From: an uncultured Pseudomonadales bacterium
Lineage (GTDB): Bacteria > Pseudomonadota > Gammaproteobacteria > Pseudomonadales > Porticoccaceae
Reading direction: 5' to 3'
NCBI GenBank assembly: GCA_943846685.1
Contig: OX044363.1
Coordinates: forward strand, 434,001 to 498,000
DNA: 64,000 bases
The translations under genes and the position numbers were made by a program. Under the pieces are notes generated by a model that had not been told where the DNA came from, did not search any database, and worked only from the letters and a program-made list of their open reading frames with translations. Below are positions 1 to 12,231 of the stretch, piece after piece (the first letter of the stretch is position 1; each line of letters starts with the position of its first letter).

Positions 1-33
1 GATGAGTATCTAGCGGAAAATAGCCAGAAATAA

Positions 34-852
34 TTAGAGAGAAGCGCGCTGAGCCTGAATAACCGCGGCAGTTTCAGGCTTAACCTGTCGCCAGATATTG
101 AATGATTCAGCAGCCTGCTCAACCAACATACCCAGACCGTCCGCAGTCACTGCGCCTCTGCGCTGAGCCCACTTCATAAATGGCGTCGGCTCCGCAGCGT
201 ACATCATATCGTAACAAGCAGATCCCGCCGGGATCAGATCGTCCGGCAGGGGAGGCATACCACCCGTCAAGCTGGTGCTAGTGCCATTGATAACCAGATC
301 AAACTCCTGACCCGGCAACATATCGAAACCACAACCAAGAATATAACCCAGCTCAGCAAAGCCCTTAGAGAGCTGCAGCGCCTTTTCCAAGGTGCGATTG
401 GCTATCACCACATGCTGTGGCTGCTCAGCCATCAGCGGCTCTAAAATACCGCGCACCGCACCGCCGGCGCCGAGTACCAGAACTCGCTTGGCGCGAATCT
501 GCCAGCCGAGATTTTTGACTATATCTGTCACCATACCGACGCCATCGGTAGTATCGCCAATCACCGTACCATCATCCTGCAGGGTCAATGTGTTGACCGC
601 ACCGGCGCGGCGCGCGCGCTCGGTTAGCCGCGCAGCATAGGAATAGGCTTCCTGCTTAAAGGGAACAGTAATATTTAGCCCCTTGCCGCCAGCGGCGAAG
701 AATTCATCCGCCGCAGCCTCAAAGCCGTCGATAGCAACAAGCTGTTTTTCATAACTGAGATCCTGCTCAGTAGCCGCGGCAAAAGCACTGTGAATCTGCG
801 GCGATCTACTATGAACAACCGGGTTGCCAAAAACAGCGTATTTATCAGTCAT
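34..852 (-). CDS. aroE: Shikimate dehydrogenase
   Basis: Reduces 3-dehydroshikimate to shikimate with NADPH in the cytosolic shikimate pathway. The 272-residue length is normal for AroE. Visible motifs are the substrate-binding N-terminus (FGNPVVHSRSPQIH), the catalytic-lysine segment NITVPFKQ near residue 65, the NADP-binding turn GAGGAVRGIL near residue 130, INGTS, and the C-terminal ADGLGMLVEQAA. It is the last gene of a minus-strand cluster purE-tsaC-hemF-aroE, 15 bases beyond hemF, and is probably co-transcribed with it. Only 33 bases of window lie downstream. Confidence 0.97.
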   Translation of the reverse strand: MTDKYAVFGNPVVHSRSPQIHSAFAAATEQDLSYEKQLVAIDGFEAAADEFFAAGGKGLNITVPFKQEAYSYAARLTERARRAGAVNTLTLQDDGTVIGDTTDGVGMVTDIVKNLGWQIRAKRVLVLGAGGAVRGILEPLMAEQPQHVVIANRTLEKALQLSKGFAELGYILGCGFDMLPGQEFDLVINGTSTSLTGGMPPLPDDLIPAGSACYDMMYAAEPTPFMKWAQRRGAVTADGLGMLVEQAAESFNIWRQVKPETAAVIQAQRASL

Positions 853-867
853 GTTCTTTTCCAGAAT

Positions 868-2344
<1,477 letters not shown>

Positions 2345-2351
2345 GGAATAA

Positions 2352-2858
2352 TTATCCGTTTTGCAGCTTTTCCTGCAATGCAGCATCTTTAGCAATAATT
2401 GCCGCAGCATTGTCAGCGCGCTCTTTAAGCAGCTTTTCGTGCATAGACTTATCAGAAACACCGATAATCTGTGCGGCGAGATAGGCGGCATTTTTAGCGC
2501 CGGCACTACCGATAGCAACAGTTGCAACCGGAATTCCACCTGGCATCTGTACTGTTGACAGCAGAGCATCCAAACCGTCCAGAGAACCGTTAATTGGCAC
2601 GCCGATAACCGGACGCAGAGTCGTCGCAGAAACAGCACCGGCCAAATGGGCAGCCATGCCAGCCGCACAGATAAATGCTGCACAGCCGCGGGCATCCGCA
2701 TCAGTGACATAGCTGTGAGTTGCCGCAGGAGTACGGTGTGCAGATGTCACCTTTACTTCAAAGGGGATATCGAATTTTTTAAGAATTTTAAAGCTGGCTT
2801 CCATTACCGGTAAATCGGAATCGGAACCCATTAAAATTGCAACAAAAGGTTTGGTCAT
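2352..2858 (-). CDS. purE: N5-carboxyaminoimidazole ribonucleotide mutase
   Basis: Converts N5-CAIR to CAIR in purine synthesis. The 168-residue class I PurE shows GSDSDLPVM at the phosphate/substrate site, SAHRTP with the catalytic-region histidine, and [21 protein letters not shown]. It is usually paired with purK; no purK is present in this window, so it is either elsewhere or replaced. It heads the purE-tsaC-hemF-aroE cluster, and the 159 bases upstream (2859-3017) contain no recognisable gene and presumably its promoter. Confidence 0.97.
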   Translation of the reverse strand: MTKPFVAILMGSDSDLPVMEASFKILKKFDIPFEVKVTSAHRTPAATHSYVTDADARGCAAFICAAGMAAHLAGAVSATTLRPVIGVPINGSLDGLDALLSTVQMPGGIPVATVAIGSAGAKNAAYLAAQIIGVSDKSMHEKLLKERADNAAAIIAKDAALQEKLQNG

Positions 2859-3017
2859 TTTTTGGTCACCATGTAGGAAAGGTGCGCAGGCTACCGGAAC
2901 TTTTAGCTCGGCGCAACCGTAGAAAAAACAATAGATTTTGACAGATACTCTGCCGCCAGCAGTCTATGCCAACCGCGCTATATTAAATCATTTTTGAATC
3001 AGGTTTTGGAATTTTAC

Positions 3018-4154
3018 TTAACTCAGGCGCTGATAAAATCCGCTGTTATTTTCAACCAGCCCTTTTAGCTCCAGCGAGACTAGCAGACGCGATAATTCCG
3101 CCACAGAAAACAGCCCGTCGCTGGCCAAGCTGTCCATATCCACTGGCTCAAAACCAAGCACCGACAAAAGCTTTAATTCATCTGCCAGTAAATTTTTCTT
3201 GTCAGCTGCCGGTGCGGGCGCCTGCCCAAGCTCCGTCGGCATCGACTGCTCGGGTAACAGGGCAAGTCCGGCGAGTGCCGCTTGCAGTTCATGGATAATA
3301 TCCTCAGCTCGCTCAACCAGATGGGCGCCCTGCTTAATAATTTGATGACAGCCACGACTCTGGGGATTGTGGATAGATCCCGGAATGGCAAACACTTCAC
3401 GGTCCTGTTCAAGCGCCAGCCGCGCAGTAATCAGTGAGCCACTTCGCGGCGCGGCTTCAACCACCAGAACGCCGAGGCTCAAACCACTGATAATTCGATT
3501 TCGACTTGGAAAGTGGGTCGGAAGCGGGGGCGTGCCCGGATCAAACTCGCTAACCAGGGTGCCGCCCTGATCAATAATTTTTCCCGCCAGACGGCGATGT
3601 TCCCGCGGATAGATAGTATCTATACCGGTACCCATAACCGCAATAGTCTTGCCCATAGCGGCAAGGGCTCCAGCATGAGCTACCCCATCGACTCCCTGCG
3701 CCAAACCGCTGGTGATCACAAAGCCACCACTGGCGAGAAATTTACTCCATTCGAATGCATTGGTTTCGCCACCCCTGGTCATACGGCGACTGCCTACAAT
3801 GGCTATCTGCGGCAGATGAAGATTTTCACTGTTGCCGCGGATATAGAGCAACGACGGTGCGCCGATCGTCTGCTTGAGCAGAGGGGGATATTCAGTGCTG
3901 GTAATGGGAATAATTGTCGCCGAACACTTATCGATGCGCTCTTCTATACTCTCCAAAGAATCGCGCCAGGTCTGACGCTGATATTGCTCCTGGAGGTTTT
4001 CCAAAAGTGGCCACAGCTGCTCGGGATAGTCGCTCGGCGGCCGCTCAAAGATAGTTCTATAGCTATTCGAGTACTCGAGAAGCTGACGTTGAGACTTTGC
4101 AGTGAAATTTTCCAGATGCTGGGAAACCAGCGCGTAGTGTGATTCTTTTTCCAC
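3018..4154 (-). CDS. dprA: DNA processing protein DprA (Smf)
   Basis: Binds incoming single-stranded DNA and loads RecA during natural transformation. The 378-residue protein has the Rossmann-like core: AIVGSRRMTRGG near residue 125, ITSGLAQGVDGVAH, MGTGIDTIYPREH, FPSRNRIISGLS and EAAPRSGSLITA, then a C-terminal winged-helix segment ending YQRLS. The start is GTG at 4154; no ATG is better placed. It is followed, 57 bases upstream on the same strand, by the LysM gene, the common dprA-lysM-def-fmt arrangement of gammaproteobacteria. No other competence gene is in the window. Confidence 0.96.
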   Translation of the reverse strand: MEKESHYALVSQHLENFTAKSQRQLLEYSNSYRTIFERPPSDYPEQLWPLLENLQEQYQRQTWRDSLESIEERIDKCSATIIPITSTEYPPLLKQTIGAPSLLYIRGNSENLHLPQIAIVGSRRMTRGGETNAFEWSKFLASGGFVITSGLAQGVDGVAHAGALAAMGKTIAVMGTGIDTIYPREHRRLAGKIIDQGGTLVSEFDPGTPPLPTHFPSRNRIISGLSLGVLVVEAAPRSGSLITARLALEQDREVFAIPGSIHNPQSRGCHQIIKQGAHLVERAEDIIHELQAALAGLALLPEQSMPTELGQAPAPAADKKNLLADELKLLSVLGFEPVDMDSLASDGLFSVAELSRLLVSLELKGLVENNSGFYQRLS

Positions 4155-4211
4155 GGGACGCTCCTTGTCCTGAGAAGTGAGTGCTCTACTTTGGCTATGG
4201 ATTGCCCAGAG

Positions 4212-5240
4212 CTATGGATTGCCGAGCAGATCCCCTATATCAACCTGACGGTCAGCTTCCATAACCAATCCAAAGCTCATTTTTTCATAGGTGTAAAAAA
4301 CCATTAACAGCCCGATCCGCTCGTCCGGCAGTTGCACGCGCTGATTGGCAACACGATCTTTGGTGATATCACCGCGCTTGGAAATAGCCAGCGTATCGCC
4401 AGCCTGCAAACCGTCTCGCTCACCGCGGTTGATCGCCACAACATCGAGGGCACCGGCATTGCGCACGCCATCTTCAACATTGAGCACCGAGGCCTTTATC
4501 TCTGTCGCCGGTGCTCGGGGATAAAAGGTTGAGGCCAATGTGCGCTCTTCGCTGACCAGCAGGCGGTCTTTAATGCGAATCTCACCCGCTGCGCGGCTAA
4601 CACCCATGGTCGCAATATCATCTTTAAGGGCTTTAATTTTCGCAGCACCGACATCGATAGCGCGAATACCCAGCAACTCACCGGTTTCAGGGTCGAGATA
4701 GGGATCGCCGCGACGGTAGATACCATAGTTCAATCGATTGGCGGTGAAATCGCCCCGCGCGTAGAAATCATCCTTCATGCCCACCAGAATGCGACGCTCG
4801 GTACCGCCGAGAACATAGGGAGCACTGCGTAGTGTGACATCATCAGTGACACGAGTTTTCGAGAGAAAATTATCGATAACCTCCAGCGGCAGCGCACTGA
4901 TCGCCTCGGCGTGGTCCATGGCCCTAATTTCCGGCGACAGCTTCAGGTCGCGACTGCGATTAACCACCAACTGTGGAACGCCGTCGATATAGACCAGAGT
5001 AATGGTATCGCCAGGGTATATAAGGTGGGGGTTTTCAATCTGCTGATTGGCATGCCAGATTTCCGGCCACATCCAGGGATCCTGGAGAAAAACACCGGAG
5101 ATATCCCAGAGGGTGTCACCGCGTTTAACAACATACTTTTCAGGCACATCTTTATTGAGTAGCACAGCCTCAGCCATAACGCTGGAGATGCTTAACAGCA
5201 TGGCCATTATCAGAGTGGTCACGAATGGAATTTTTTTCAT
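4212..5240 (-). CDS. Secreted LysM-domain protein
   Basis: A 342-residue exported protein. Residues 1-24 form a Sec signal peptide (MKKIPFVTTLIMAMLLSISS, then VMAEA), and residues about 35-85 are one LysM peptidoglycan-binding domain (YVVKRGDTLWDISGVFLQDP, ending IYPGDTITLVYIDG). The rest, about 250 residues, has no motif that I recognise. Homologues are commonly found between dprA and def in gammaproteobacteria and are annotated only as LysM peptidoglycan-binding proteins. It is divergent from def across a 190-base gap. Function beyond wall binding is unknown. Confidence 0.9.
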   Translation of the reverse strand: MKKIPFVTTLIMAMLLSISSVMAEAVLLNKDVPEKYVVKRGDTLWDISGVFLQDPWMWPEIWHANQQIENPHLIYPGDTITLVYIDGVPQLVVNRSRDLKLSPEIRAMDHAEAISALPLEVIDNFLSKTRVTDDVTLRSAPYVLGGTERRILVGMKDDFYARGDFTANRLNYGIYRRGDPYLDPETGELLGIRAIDVGAAKIKALKDDIATMGVSRAAGEIRIKDRLLVSEERTLASTFYPRAPATEIKASVLNVEDGVRNAGALDVVAINRGERDGLQAGDTLAISKRGDITKDRVANQRVQLPDERIGLLMVFYTYEKMSFGLVMEADRQVDIGDLLGNP

Positions 5241-5430
5241 AGAGGTGAGTCCTTTCTCATGGCGGGGTTAGTGTATAATTTTCAATACCCTTGAGTTTCT
5301 CAACTTACTGGCTTGAATAGCTTACTAGTAAGTGCAATGTATCAATAAGGGTCAGTATGCATAATGCCGCCGAGCTAACTTAATGGTAGCAGTGCTTTTA
5401 ACTTTTTTTTAAAAATCTATCACATTCGCT
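5241..5430. promoter_or_regulatory. Divergent intergenic region between LysM gene and def
   Basis: These 190 bases separate two divergent genes and must hold both promoters. A TATAAT hexamer is at 5274-5279 on the plus strand, about 150 bases before def, but I could not pair it with a convincing -35 element. A T8 run with flanking A's lies just ahead of def. No operator is recognised. Confidence 0.4.
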
Positions 5431-5937
5431 ATGGCTATATTAAATATTCTCGAATTCCCCGACCCCAGGCTGCGCACCGTAGCCAAGCCGGTCACCGCAG
5501 TTGACGACAAGATCAAACGTCTGGTCGCAGATATGCTCGACACTATGAAGCATGCCCAGGGTATTGGCCTGGCCGCCTCGCAGGTCGATGTTCATCAGCG
5601 CGTTATTGTGATGGATCTGGGTGAAGAGGGCATCCCGCCGCGGGTCTTTATCAACCCGGAGATTGAAGTTCTCGACGACAGCACCAACCCCTATGACGAG
5701 GGCTGTCTGTCTGTTCCCGGTTTTTACGAAACCATCGATCGCCCGGCCCATGTGATGATTCGCGCCCTTGATGGCGAGGGAAATGCCTTTGAAGAAGAGG
5801 CCCACGGCCTTTTGGCAGTTTGTATACAGCATGAGATCGACCATCTCGAAGGTAAATTATTTGTCGACTACCTGTCATCTTTCAAGCGCCAGCGTATTCG
5901 CAAAAAACTCGAAAAGATCCACAAACAGAATGCATAG
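5431..5937 (+). CDS. def: Peptide deformylase
   Basis: Metal-dependent enzyme removing the N-formyl group from nascent proteins. All three family motifs are present: GIGLAASQ near residue 45, DEGCLSVPG with the metal-binding Cys near residue 92, and QHEIDHL with the HExxH metal site near residue 134. The length of 168 residues is typical. It is the first gene of def-fmt-rsmB-trkA-trkH, the common gammaproteobacterial operon, and is 12 bases before fmt. Confidence 0.98.
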   Translation: MAILNILEFPDPRLRTVAKPVTAVDDKIKRLVADMLDTMKHAQGIGLAASQVDVHQRVIVMDLGEEGIPPRVFINPEIEVLDDSTNPYDEGCLSVPGFYETIDRPAHVMIRALDGEGNAFEEEAHGLLAVCIQHEIDHLEGKLFVDYLSSFKRQRIRKKLEKIHKQNA

Positions 5938-5949
5938 GAAACTTTCAGC

Positions 5950-6888
5950 TTGAAGATTATTTTCGCGGGAACCCCGGATTTTGCCGCGGCACATCTGCAG
6001 GCCCTGATAGATAGCCCGCAACATTCGGTGATCGCGGTCTACACCCAGCCAGATCGACCGGCTGGGCGCGGTAAAAAGCTCAAGGCAAGCGCGGTTAAAC
6101 TGTTAGCGGAAGCCAACAGCCTGCCGGTATTTCAGCCGCAATCCCTAAAAGACCCGGAACAGCAGCAAATCCTCGCGGATCTGCAGGCAGATATTATGGT
6201 GGTGGTCGCCTACGGGCTGATTCTGCCTCAGGCGGTTCTGGATACGCCGAAACTTGGCTGTATCAATGTTCACGGCTCTATCCTGCCACGCTGGCGCGGT
6301 GCTGCTCCGATTCAGCGCGCTATAGAAGCGGGCGACGAGGAGACCGGCGTAACTATTATGCAAATGGATGCGGGTCTGGATACCGGTGCCATGCTGTGTA
6401 TTTCACGCTGCCCCATTGAGAGCACTGACAGCAGTGCAACCATGTATAAAAAGCTTGAAGAGCTAGGCGCTCCAGCCCTGCTCAGCACACTGGATAAACT
6501 ACAGGACAATAAAGCATTAGCGGTTGTTCAGGACGATAGCCAGAGCTGCTATGCGGCAAAAATTGATAAAAGCGAAGCCCTTATCGACTGGTCGAAACCA
6601 GCGGCAGTGCTGGATAGACAGATCCGCGCCTTTAATCCTTTCCCCGCCGCCTATACAACGCTCGGTGATCTGCGTATTAAAGTTTGGCAAGCAGAGTTGG
6701 GGCCGGCCTCAACACAGGCTGCAGGTCAAATCATCAGCGCCGACAATAGCGGGATTCTGGTTAGCTGCGGCGAACAGTCACTGCTGCTAACGGTGATACA
6801 GCTGCCGGGTAAATCGCGTATGCCAGTCTCGGAAATTCTCAAATCCCGCGCCGAGCTGTTTACCGCGCAAACTCTGCTGGGCAACTGA
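5950..6888 (+). CDS. fmt: Methionyl-tRNA formyltransferase
   Basis: Formylates initiator Met-tRNA using 10-formyltetrahydrofolate. The 312-residue protein begins with [10 protein letters not shown], has the catalytic-region segment [19 protein letters not shown] near residue 107 and [11 protein letters not shown]. The start codon is TTG at 5950, preceded by AGGAAA; no in-frame ATG fits the conserved N-terminus. The TGA stop overlaps the ATG of rsmB (positions 6886-6890), indicating translational coupling. Confidence 0.97.
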   Translation: MKIIFAGTPDFAAAHLQALIDSPQHSVIAVYTQPDRPAGRGKKLKASAVKLLAEANSLPVFQPQSLKDPEQQQILADLQADIMVVVAYGLILPQAVLDTPKLGCINVHGSILPRWRGAAPIQRAIEAGDEETGVTIMQMDAGLDTGAMLCISRCPIESTDSSATMYKKLEELGAPALLSTLDKLQDNKALAVVQDDSQSCYAAKIDKSEALIDWSKPAAVLDRQIRAFNPFPAAYTTLGDLRIKVWQAELGPASTQAAGQIISADNSGILVSCGEQSLLLTVIQLPGKSRMPVSEILKSRAELFTAQTLLGN

Positions 6889-8192
6889 TGAATACTCGAG
6901 TCGCTGTCGCTGAAGTTATTGCCCAGGTATTGCGCGGCAAATCACTCTCGGCACTGTTGCCAGAATACGCACCCAAAGTGGCCGAAAAAGATGTCGGTCT
7001 ATTTAAAGAGCTCTGTTTTGGCACCCTGCGCTGGTATCCCGCCATTGAGCTACTGCTAAAAGAACTGATGCAAAAACCCCTGCGCGAGAAAGAGTTTGAA
7101 ATTCAGGGCCTTTTGGCCAGCGGCCTCTATCAGCTAATCCATACCAGAATCGCCGATCATGCGGCGATTAATGAAACCGTTGCTGCGGTGGCCAAACTCA
7201 ATCGCCCCTGGGCGAAAGGTCTGGTCAATGCGGTGCTGCGCAACTTCCTCCGCCAGCGTGAAGCGCTGGATAAAAAACTCAGCAAAAATCCCATTTACAC
7301 CCGCGCTCACCCCCAGTGGCTGCTGGACCTGCTCTTTAATGGCTGGGGCTCGGAAATAGCACTGGAGATTATCGCCGCCAACAACCAGCGCGCGCCGATG
7401 GTTCTGCGGGTTAATCAACAGCAGATATCCAGAGACGGTTATCTCGAACAATTAAAGGCTGCCGATATTCCGGCGCAAGCCACAAAGCATAGCGCGCAGG
7501 GCATAGTTTCTGACGCACCTATGGATGTGACCTGCACTGCCGGACTTCGATAAGGGTTTTGCCAGTGTTCAGGATGAGGCTGCGCAGCTTAGCCGCTTCC
7601 CTATTAAACATGAAAGCAGGGCAATCGGTATTAGATGCCTGCTGTGCGCCGGGCGGTAAAACCTGCCATATTCTCGAAACACAGCTCAGATTTAAGCCGA
7701 GTGGTGGCTGTCGAGCTCGAGAGCCGTCGTATTCAGCGGGTTGAAGAAAACCTTGCCCGACTGGGTCTTGAGGCAGAATTAAAGAGTTGCCGATGCCTGC
7801 GAGCTTGAAAGCTGGTGGGATAAACAGACCTTTGATCGGATTCTGCTCGATGCCCCCTGTTCGGCGACCGGGGTTATCCGCCGTCACCCGGATATCAAAC
7901 TACTGCGCAAACCCACAGATATTGTTAAGCTAGCCGAAATACAGCTGCAGCTATTGCGCAGCCTTTGGCAAACATTAAACGATGGCGGTATTTTGCTTGT
8001 ATGCAACCTGCTCGGTTCTTCGCGGAAGAGAACGATCAGGTGATAGAGAAATTTTTAGCGGAAACCCCAGAGGCCTCTGTGCTCGAGATTGACGGCAGCT
8101 GGGGAATCAAAACAGATTATGGGCGGCAGCTGTTTCCCACAATCAATGGCAACGACGGTTTTTATTACTCGCGCTTGGGTAAAAGTGCTTAA
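6888..8192 (+). CDS. rsmB: 16S rRNA m5C967 methyltransferase, frameshifted in this sequence
   Basis: RsmB methylates C967 of 16S rRNA. The N-terminal NusB-like RNA-binding region (about residues 1-140) is intact, and the methyltransferase domain can be followed across frames: [13 protein letters not shown] (SAM site), [21 protein letters not shown], the catalytic-Cys segment YATCS, then [11 protein letters not shown] at the end. The reading frame breaks at about 7531, 7589, 7680, 7781, 7998 and 8024. Each is cured by removing one base, usually from a run of two or three identical bases (for example CC at 7531-7532, GG at 8024-8025). Conserved motifs survive on both sides of each break, so sequencing error is more likely than loss of function. 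It follows fmt by overlap. Confidence 0.9.
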
Positions 8193-8231
8193 ACGTTGCC
8201 AAAATAAGGCTGATAACAACCCGGAATAATA

Positions 8232-9615
8232 ATGAAAATAGTAATTGTTGGCGCAGGTCAGGTAGGCGGGACTCTGGCAGAGAATCTAGCTCGGGAATAC
8301 AACGATATTACCGTTGTCGACATTAACGAACAGGCCCTGCGTGCGCTGCAGGATCGCCTGGATATTCGCACCGTAGCCGGTACCGGCTCGCATCCCAATG
8401 TTCTGGTCAATGCCGGCATTGAAGATGCCGATATGCTAGTCGCAGTGACCAGTAGTGATGAGGTCAATATTATCGCCTGTCAGGTGGCCTACTCACTGTT
8501 TCACACACCGACCAAAATCGCCCGCATTCGCTCACGCAATTACACCAATCCAAAATATCAAGCGAAGCTGTTTAACGACAAGCATATGCCGGTGGATGTG
8601 ATGATCACCCCCGAGCAGGTGGTTACCGATTATATTCAAAAATTAGTCGAGCAGCCTGGCGCACTGCAGGTGTTGGATTTTGCCGATGGCAGCATTCAAT
8701 GGTCGGCCTGCGCGCGGTTAAAGATGGCCCTCTGGTTGGCCAGCAACTGCGCACCTTAAAAGACCATATGCCCAATGTGGATGCTCGAGTAGCTGCCGTG
8801 TTCGGTAAAGATGGTGCGGTTTTCCCCACTGGGGACACGGTGATTGAAGATGGCGACGAGGTGTTCTTTGTCGCCGCACGGAATAATATTCGCAAGGTGA
8901 TGAGCGAACTGCGCCGCCTTGAAAAGCCCTACCATCGATCTGGTTATCGCCGGCGGCGGCAATATTGGCTTCCGTCTCGCCAAGGCGCTTGAGAACGACT
9001 ACAACATTAAAATTATTGAGTTCTCGACTGAGCGCGCTCGCCATCTCTCGGAGAAGCTCGACAAAACCGTGGTGCTTAACGGTTCCGCTACCGATCAAGA
9101 TTTACTGCTCGATGAGAATATCGATAAAGCCGATGTATTCTCTGGCCCTGACCAATGATGACGAGGTTAATATTCTCGCCTCACTGCTGGCCAAACAGCT
9201 TGGCGCGCGCAAAGTCATGACCCTGATCAGCAATCCGGTCTACGCCGACCTGATGCAGGGCGGTGCCATTGATATTGCTATCTCGCCACAGCAGGCAACC
9301 ACCAGTTCGCTGCTCGCCCATGTGCGTCAAGGCGATATGGTTAGTGTGCACTCACTGCGGCGCGGAGCTGCTGAAGCCTTGGAAATTATTGTTCACGGTG
9401 ATGAAAAAAGCTCTAAGGTAGTGGGGCGTGCCATCGGCGATATTAAATCGCCGCCGGGATCGACGCTGGCGGCGTTGGTGCGCAACGGTGAAGTTATTAT
9501 TGCTCACCACGATACGGTGATTGAAAGCGGTGATCACGTGATTGTCTTTGTTGTCGACAAAGCCAATACCAAGGCGGTTGAAAAACTCTTTGCCGTCGGC
9601 TTTACCTTCTTCTAG
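8232..9615 (+). CDS. trkA: Trk potassium uptake regulatory protein TrkA, frameshifted in this sequence
   Basis: Peripheral NAD-binding subunit gating TrkH. Two RCK halves are visible: [19 protein letters not shown] at the start and [16 protein letters not shown] halfway, each a Rossmann nucleotide site, and the second half contains [20 protein letters not shown]. The frame breaks near 8698 (one A missing before ATGGTCGGC), 8927 (an extra C) and 9137-9141 (an extra base). Removing or restoring these gives one continuous protein of about 460 residues, the usual TrkA length. It lies 39 bases after rsmB and 13 bases before trkH. Confidence 0.92.
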
Positions 9616-9628
9616 GACTTATCGACTT

Positions 9629-11077
9629 ATGCATCTCAATATCGTTGCTCGAGTACTTGGCATACTGCTGATGATTTTCAGCTTGACCATGTTGCCGCCA
9701 ATACTTGTGGCCACTATTTACGGCGAAGAGTACCTCGTCAATGTTTGCTCTGGCGTTTGCCATTACCCTGATTGTCGGCCTGGTATTTTGGCTGCCCTCG
9801 AAACGGGTGACGGCGGAAATGCGCACCCGCGATGGTTTTGTGATCACGGTGTTTTTCTGGCTGGTACTCAGTACCTTTGGTGCATTGCCGCTGATGCTCT
9901 CTGAGACCGCTAACCTAAGCTTTATCAATGCGCTGTTTGAGTCTGTCTCTGGTTTAACCACCACCGGTGCCACGGTGATCTCTGGGACTGGATGATCTGC
10001 CCAAATCAATTCTCTACTATCGCCAGCAACTGCAGTGGCTCGGCGGTATTGGTATTGTGGTTATCGCCGTGGCGATTCTGCCGATGCTCGGGGTCGGTGG
10101 TATGCAGCTGTATCGCACCGAAACACCGGGGCCGATGAAAGATTCCAAGCTTACGCCGCGCATTAGAGAGACGGCCAATGTGCTGTTTAAAATCTATCTG
10201 GCGCTTACGGTTGCCTGTGGACTGGCCTATTGGCTGGCGGGGATGTCGGCATTTGATGCCATCAGCCACAGCTTCTCGACCGTATCTATCGGCGGCTTCT
10301 CGACCCATGATGCCAGTATCGGCTTTTTCGACAGCTCAGCGATTATGGCATCTGCGCCTTTTTTATGGTGATCTCGGGATTAACTTTGCCCTGCACTTTC
10401 ATGTCTGGCACGACCGTAAACTCTCCCATTACTGGTCAGATCCCGAAGCGCGAATGTATATCTACCTGCTGCTGGTCGGTATTTTGATCACCTGCCTGTA
10501 TCTCTATTACAGCGGCACTTACGGTTGGAGTGAGAGTATTCGACAGGGTGGTTTCCACCTTATCTCGATTATGACCACCACCGGATTCACCTCCGACAAC
10601 TTTCAGTGGCTGGCCCACCTTTTTACCGTTCTTCCTGATCTTTTTATCGTTCTTTGGTGCCTGTGCAGGCTCGACTGGCGGCGGGATTAAAATAGGTCGT
10701 ATGTTGATTCTCGGCCAGCAGTGTATTCGCGAGATCTACCGCTGGTGCACCCCAATGCGCTACTGCCAATCAAGATTCATAATCGCCGCGTGCCAAGCCG
10801 TGTTGCCGATGCTATCTGGGCATTTTTTGGCGCCTATCTGGCGATTTTCTATCTGATGGTTTTGCTGTTACTGGCCTCGGGCCTCGACTATGTCACCGCC
10901 TGGTCTGCGACGGCGGCATCGCTGAATAATCTCGGGCCTGGCCTGGGTGAGGTCGCCATTAACTTCGCTGAAATTAATGGCTTTGCCAAATGGGTGCTGT
11001 GCTGGGGAATGCTGCTGGGACGACTGGAAATCTTCACGCTGCTAGTGCTATTTACGCCAACCTTCTGGCGCAACTAA
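9629..11077 (+). CDS. trkH: Trk potassium transporter TrkH, frameshifted in this sequence
   Basis: Membrane-embedded K+ translocation subunit, partner of TrkA. Selectivity-loop motifs are visible: [31 protein letters not shown] and [10 protein letters not shown], and also [14 protein letters not shown] and [14 protein letters not shown] [19 protein letters not shown] at the end. The start is ATG at 9629 ([11 protein letters not shown]). Breaks occur near 9733 (extra C), 9985 (extra G), 10350 (missing A), 10377 (missing G), 10620-10625 (extra T) and 10741 (missing C). The restored length of about 482 residues is normal. It is convergent with the TRAP gene, with 20 bases between stops. Confidence 0.92.
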
Positions 11078-11097
11078 GCGCTTGACTCCTTACGCGG

Positions 11098-12189
11098 TTA
11101 TTTCTCTCGCGCGTTGTAATAGGCTTCTTCGGAAATAGCGTGATAAGCCTTTGACTGCTCGGCAAAGGCTTTTCAAGAATCGGCAATACGGCGAGTCTGG
11201 GCATCTTTCAGCCGCCAACTCTTCGACCACCTCAACAGACAATCTGCTGCAATCCGGCAATCACATCATCTGGCAATTTTTTAACCTGCACGCCGTGGGT
11301 TTCAACCAGCTCAACTAGGGCGGCATTATTTCGCGCCGTGTACTCATCGAGCATATCCTGATTGGCCGCTCGGGCAGCGACTTCAACAATTGACTGCAGA
11401 TCATCCGGCAGAGATGCATAGGCCTGCTTATTGATAATTAGCTCAAGGGTTGGGCCCGGCTCGTGCCAGCCGGGATAATAGTAGTACTTGGCAACCTGAT
11501 GAAAACCAAAGGCCAGATCATTGTAGGGACCAACCCATTCCGTCGCGTCGATCACGCCGGTCTGCATGGAGGTGTAAAGCTCACCTCCGGGGATATTGAC
11601 GGCAAGACCACCAGCCCGGGAAATCACTTCACCCCCCAAGCCGGGAATACGCATTCTCAGCCCACGGATATCGTCCATTGATTTGATCTCGCGATTAAAC
11701 CAACCGGCCATCTGCACACCCGTATTACCGCCGGCAAAGGGAATCAGATTAAACGGCTCATAGAGCTTCGCGCCACAACTCAAGCCCGCCGCCATAGTGC
11801 AACCAGGCATTCATCTCTTGGGCATTTAGACCGAAGGGAACCGCGGTAAAAAATACACCGGCTGGCATTTTCCCTTTCCAATAATAGGCCGCGCCATGAC
11901 CCACTTCGGCAGTGCCCTGAGAGACTGCGTCGAAAACCTCAAGGGCGGGCACCAGCTGCCCTGCACCATAGACTTTAATTTTTAAGCGGCCATTGCTCAT
12001 GCGCTCAACATTTTTCGCAAAGTTCTCTGGCGCCAGGCCCAGACCGGGGAAGTTTTTTGGCCAGGTGGTGACCAGTTTCCACTTAAGGTCTTGTTCAGGC
12101 TTTACCCCTGCAGGTTCAGTGCTGGATGTGGTTTCACTGCCACAGCCGATCAGTAAAGTGCACAGCAGTGCCAGAGAGATTAAACGCAT
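11098..12189 (-). CDS. TRAP transporter solute-binding protein (DctP family), frameshifted
   Basis: Periplasmic substrate-binding subunit of a tripartite ATP-independent transporter. It starts with a lipoprotein-like signal (MRLISLALLCTLLIGCGSET), then has WKLVTTWPKNFPGLG, the conserved GNTGVQMAGWF near residue 155, RIPGLGGEV and ATEWVGPYND. The sequence resembles the organic or keto-acid binding branch, but the ligand cannot be told. Frame breaks lie near 11770-11790, 11241 and 11214, and an in-frame TGA is at 11173-11175 where a Trp codon would fit. No dctQ or dctM is adjacent; a dctQM pair without a dctP sits at 54662-56598, so the two may form one transporter. Confidence 0.82.
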
Positions 12190-12231
12190 GGTGTTCCCCT
12201 TATTTTTATGATTCCTAACAACTATATTTAA

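Noticed and set aside
2345..2710. N-terminal extension of the tsaC frame
   Set aside because: It lies entirely over purE in another frame and its translation is Leu/Cys/Arg-rich shadow sequence; tsaC is taken to start at GTG 2344.
3513..4142. 209-codon plus-strand frame opposite dprA
   Set aside because: dprA on the other strand has all family motifs; this frame has none and no ribosome-binding site.
5274..5279. TATAAT as the def promoter
   Set aside because: About 150 bases from the start codon and no acceptable -35 element at 16-18 bases.
5440..5844. 134-codon minus-strand frame opposite def
   Set aside because: Antisense shadow of a well conserved gene.
7531..8192. Programmed frameshifting in rsmB, trkA or trkH
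   Set aside because: Too many sites, both directions, no slippery heptamer or pseudoknot pattern; homopolymer indels explain them.
9532..9543. CACGTG-centred palindrome in trkA as a parS site
   Set aside because: Has GATCACGTGATT but lacks the TGTT...AACA arms of parS.
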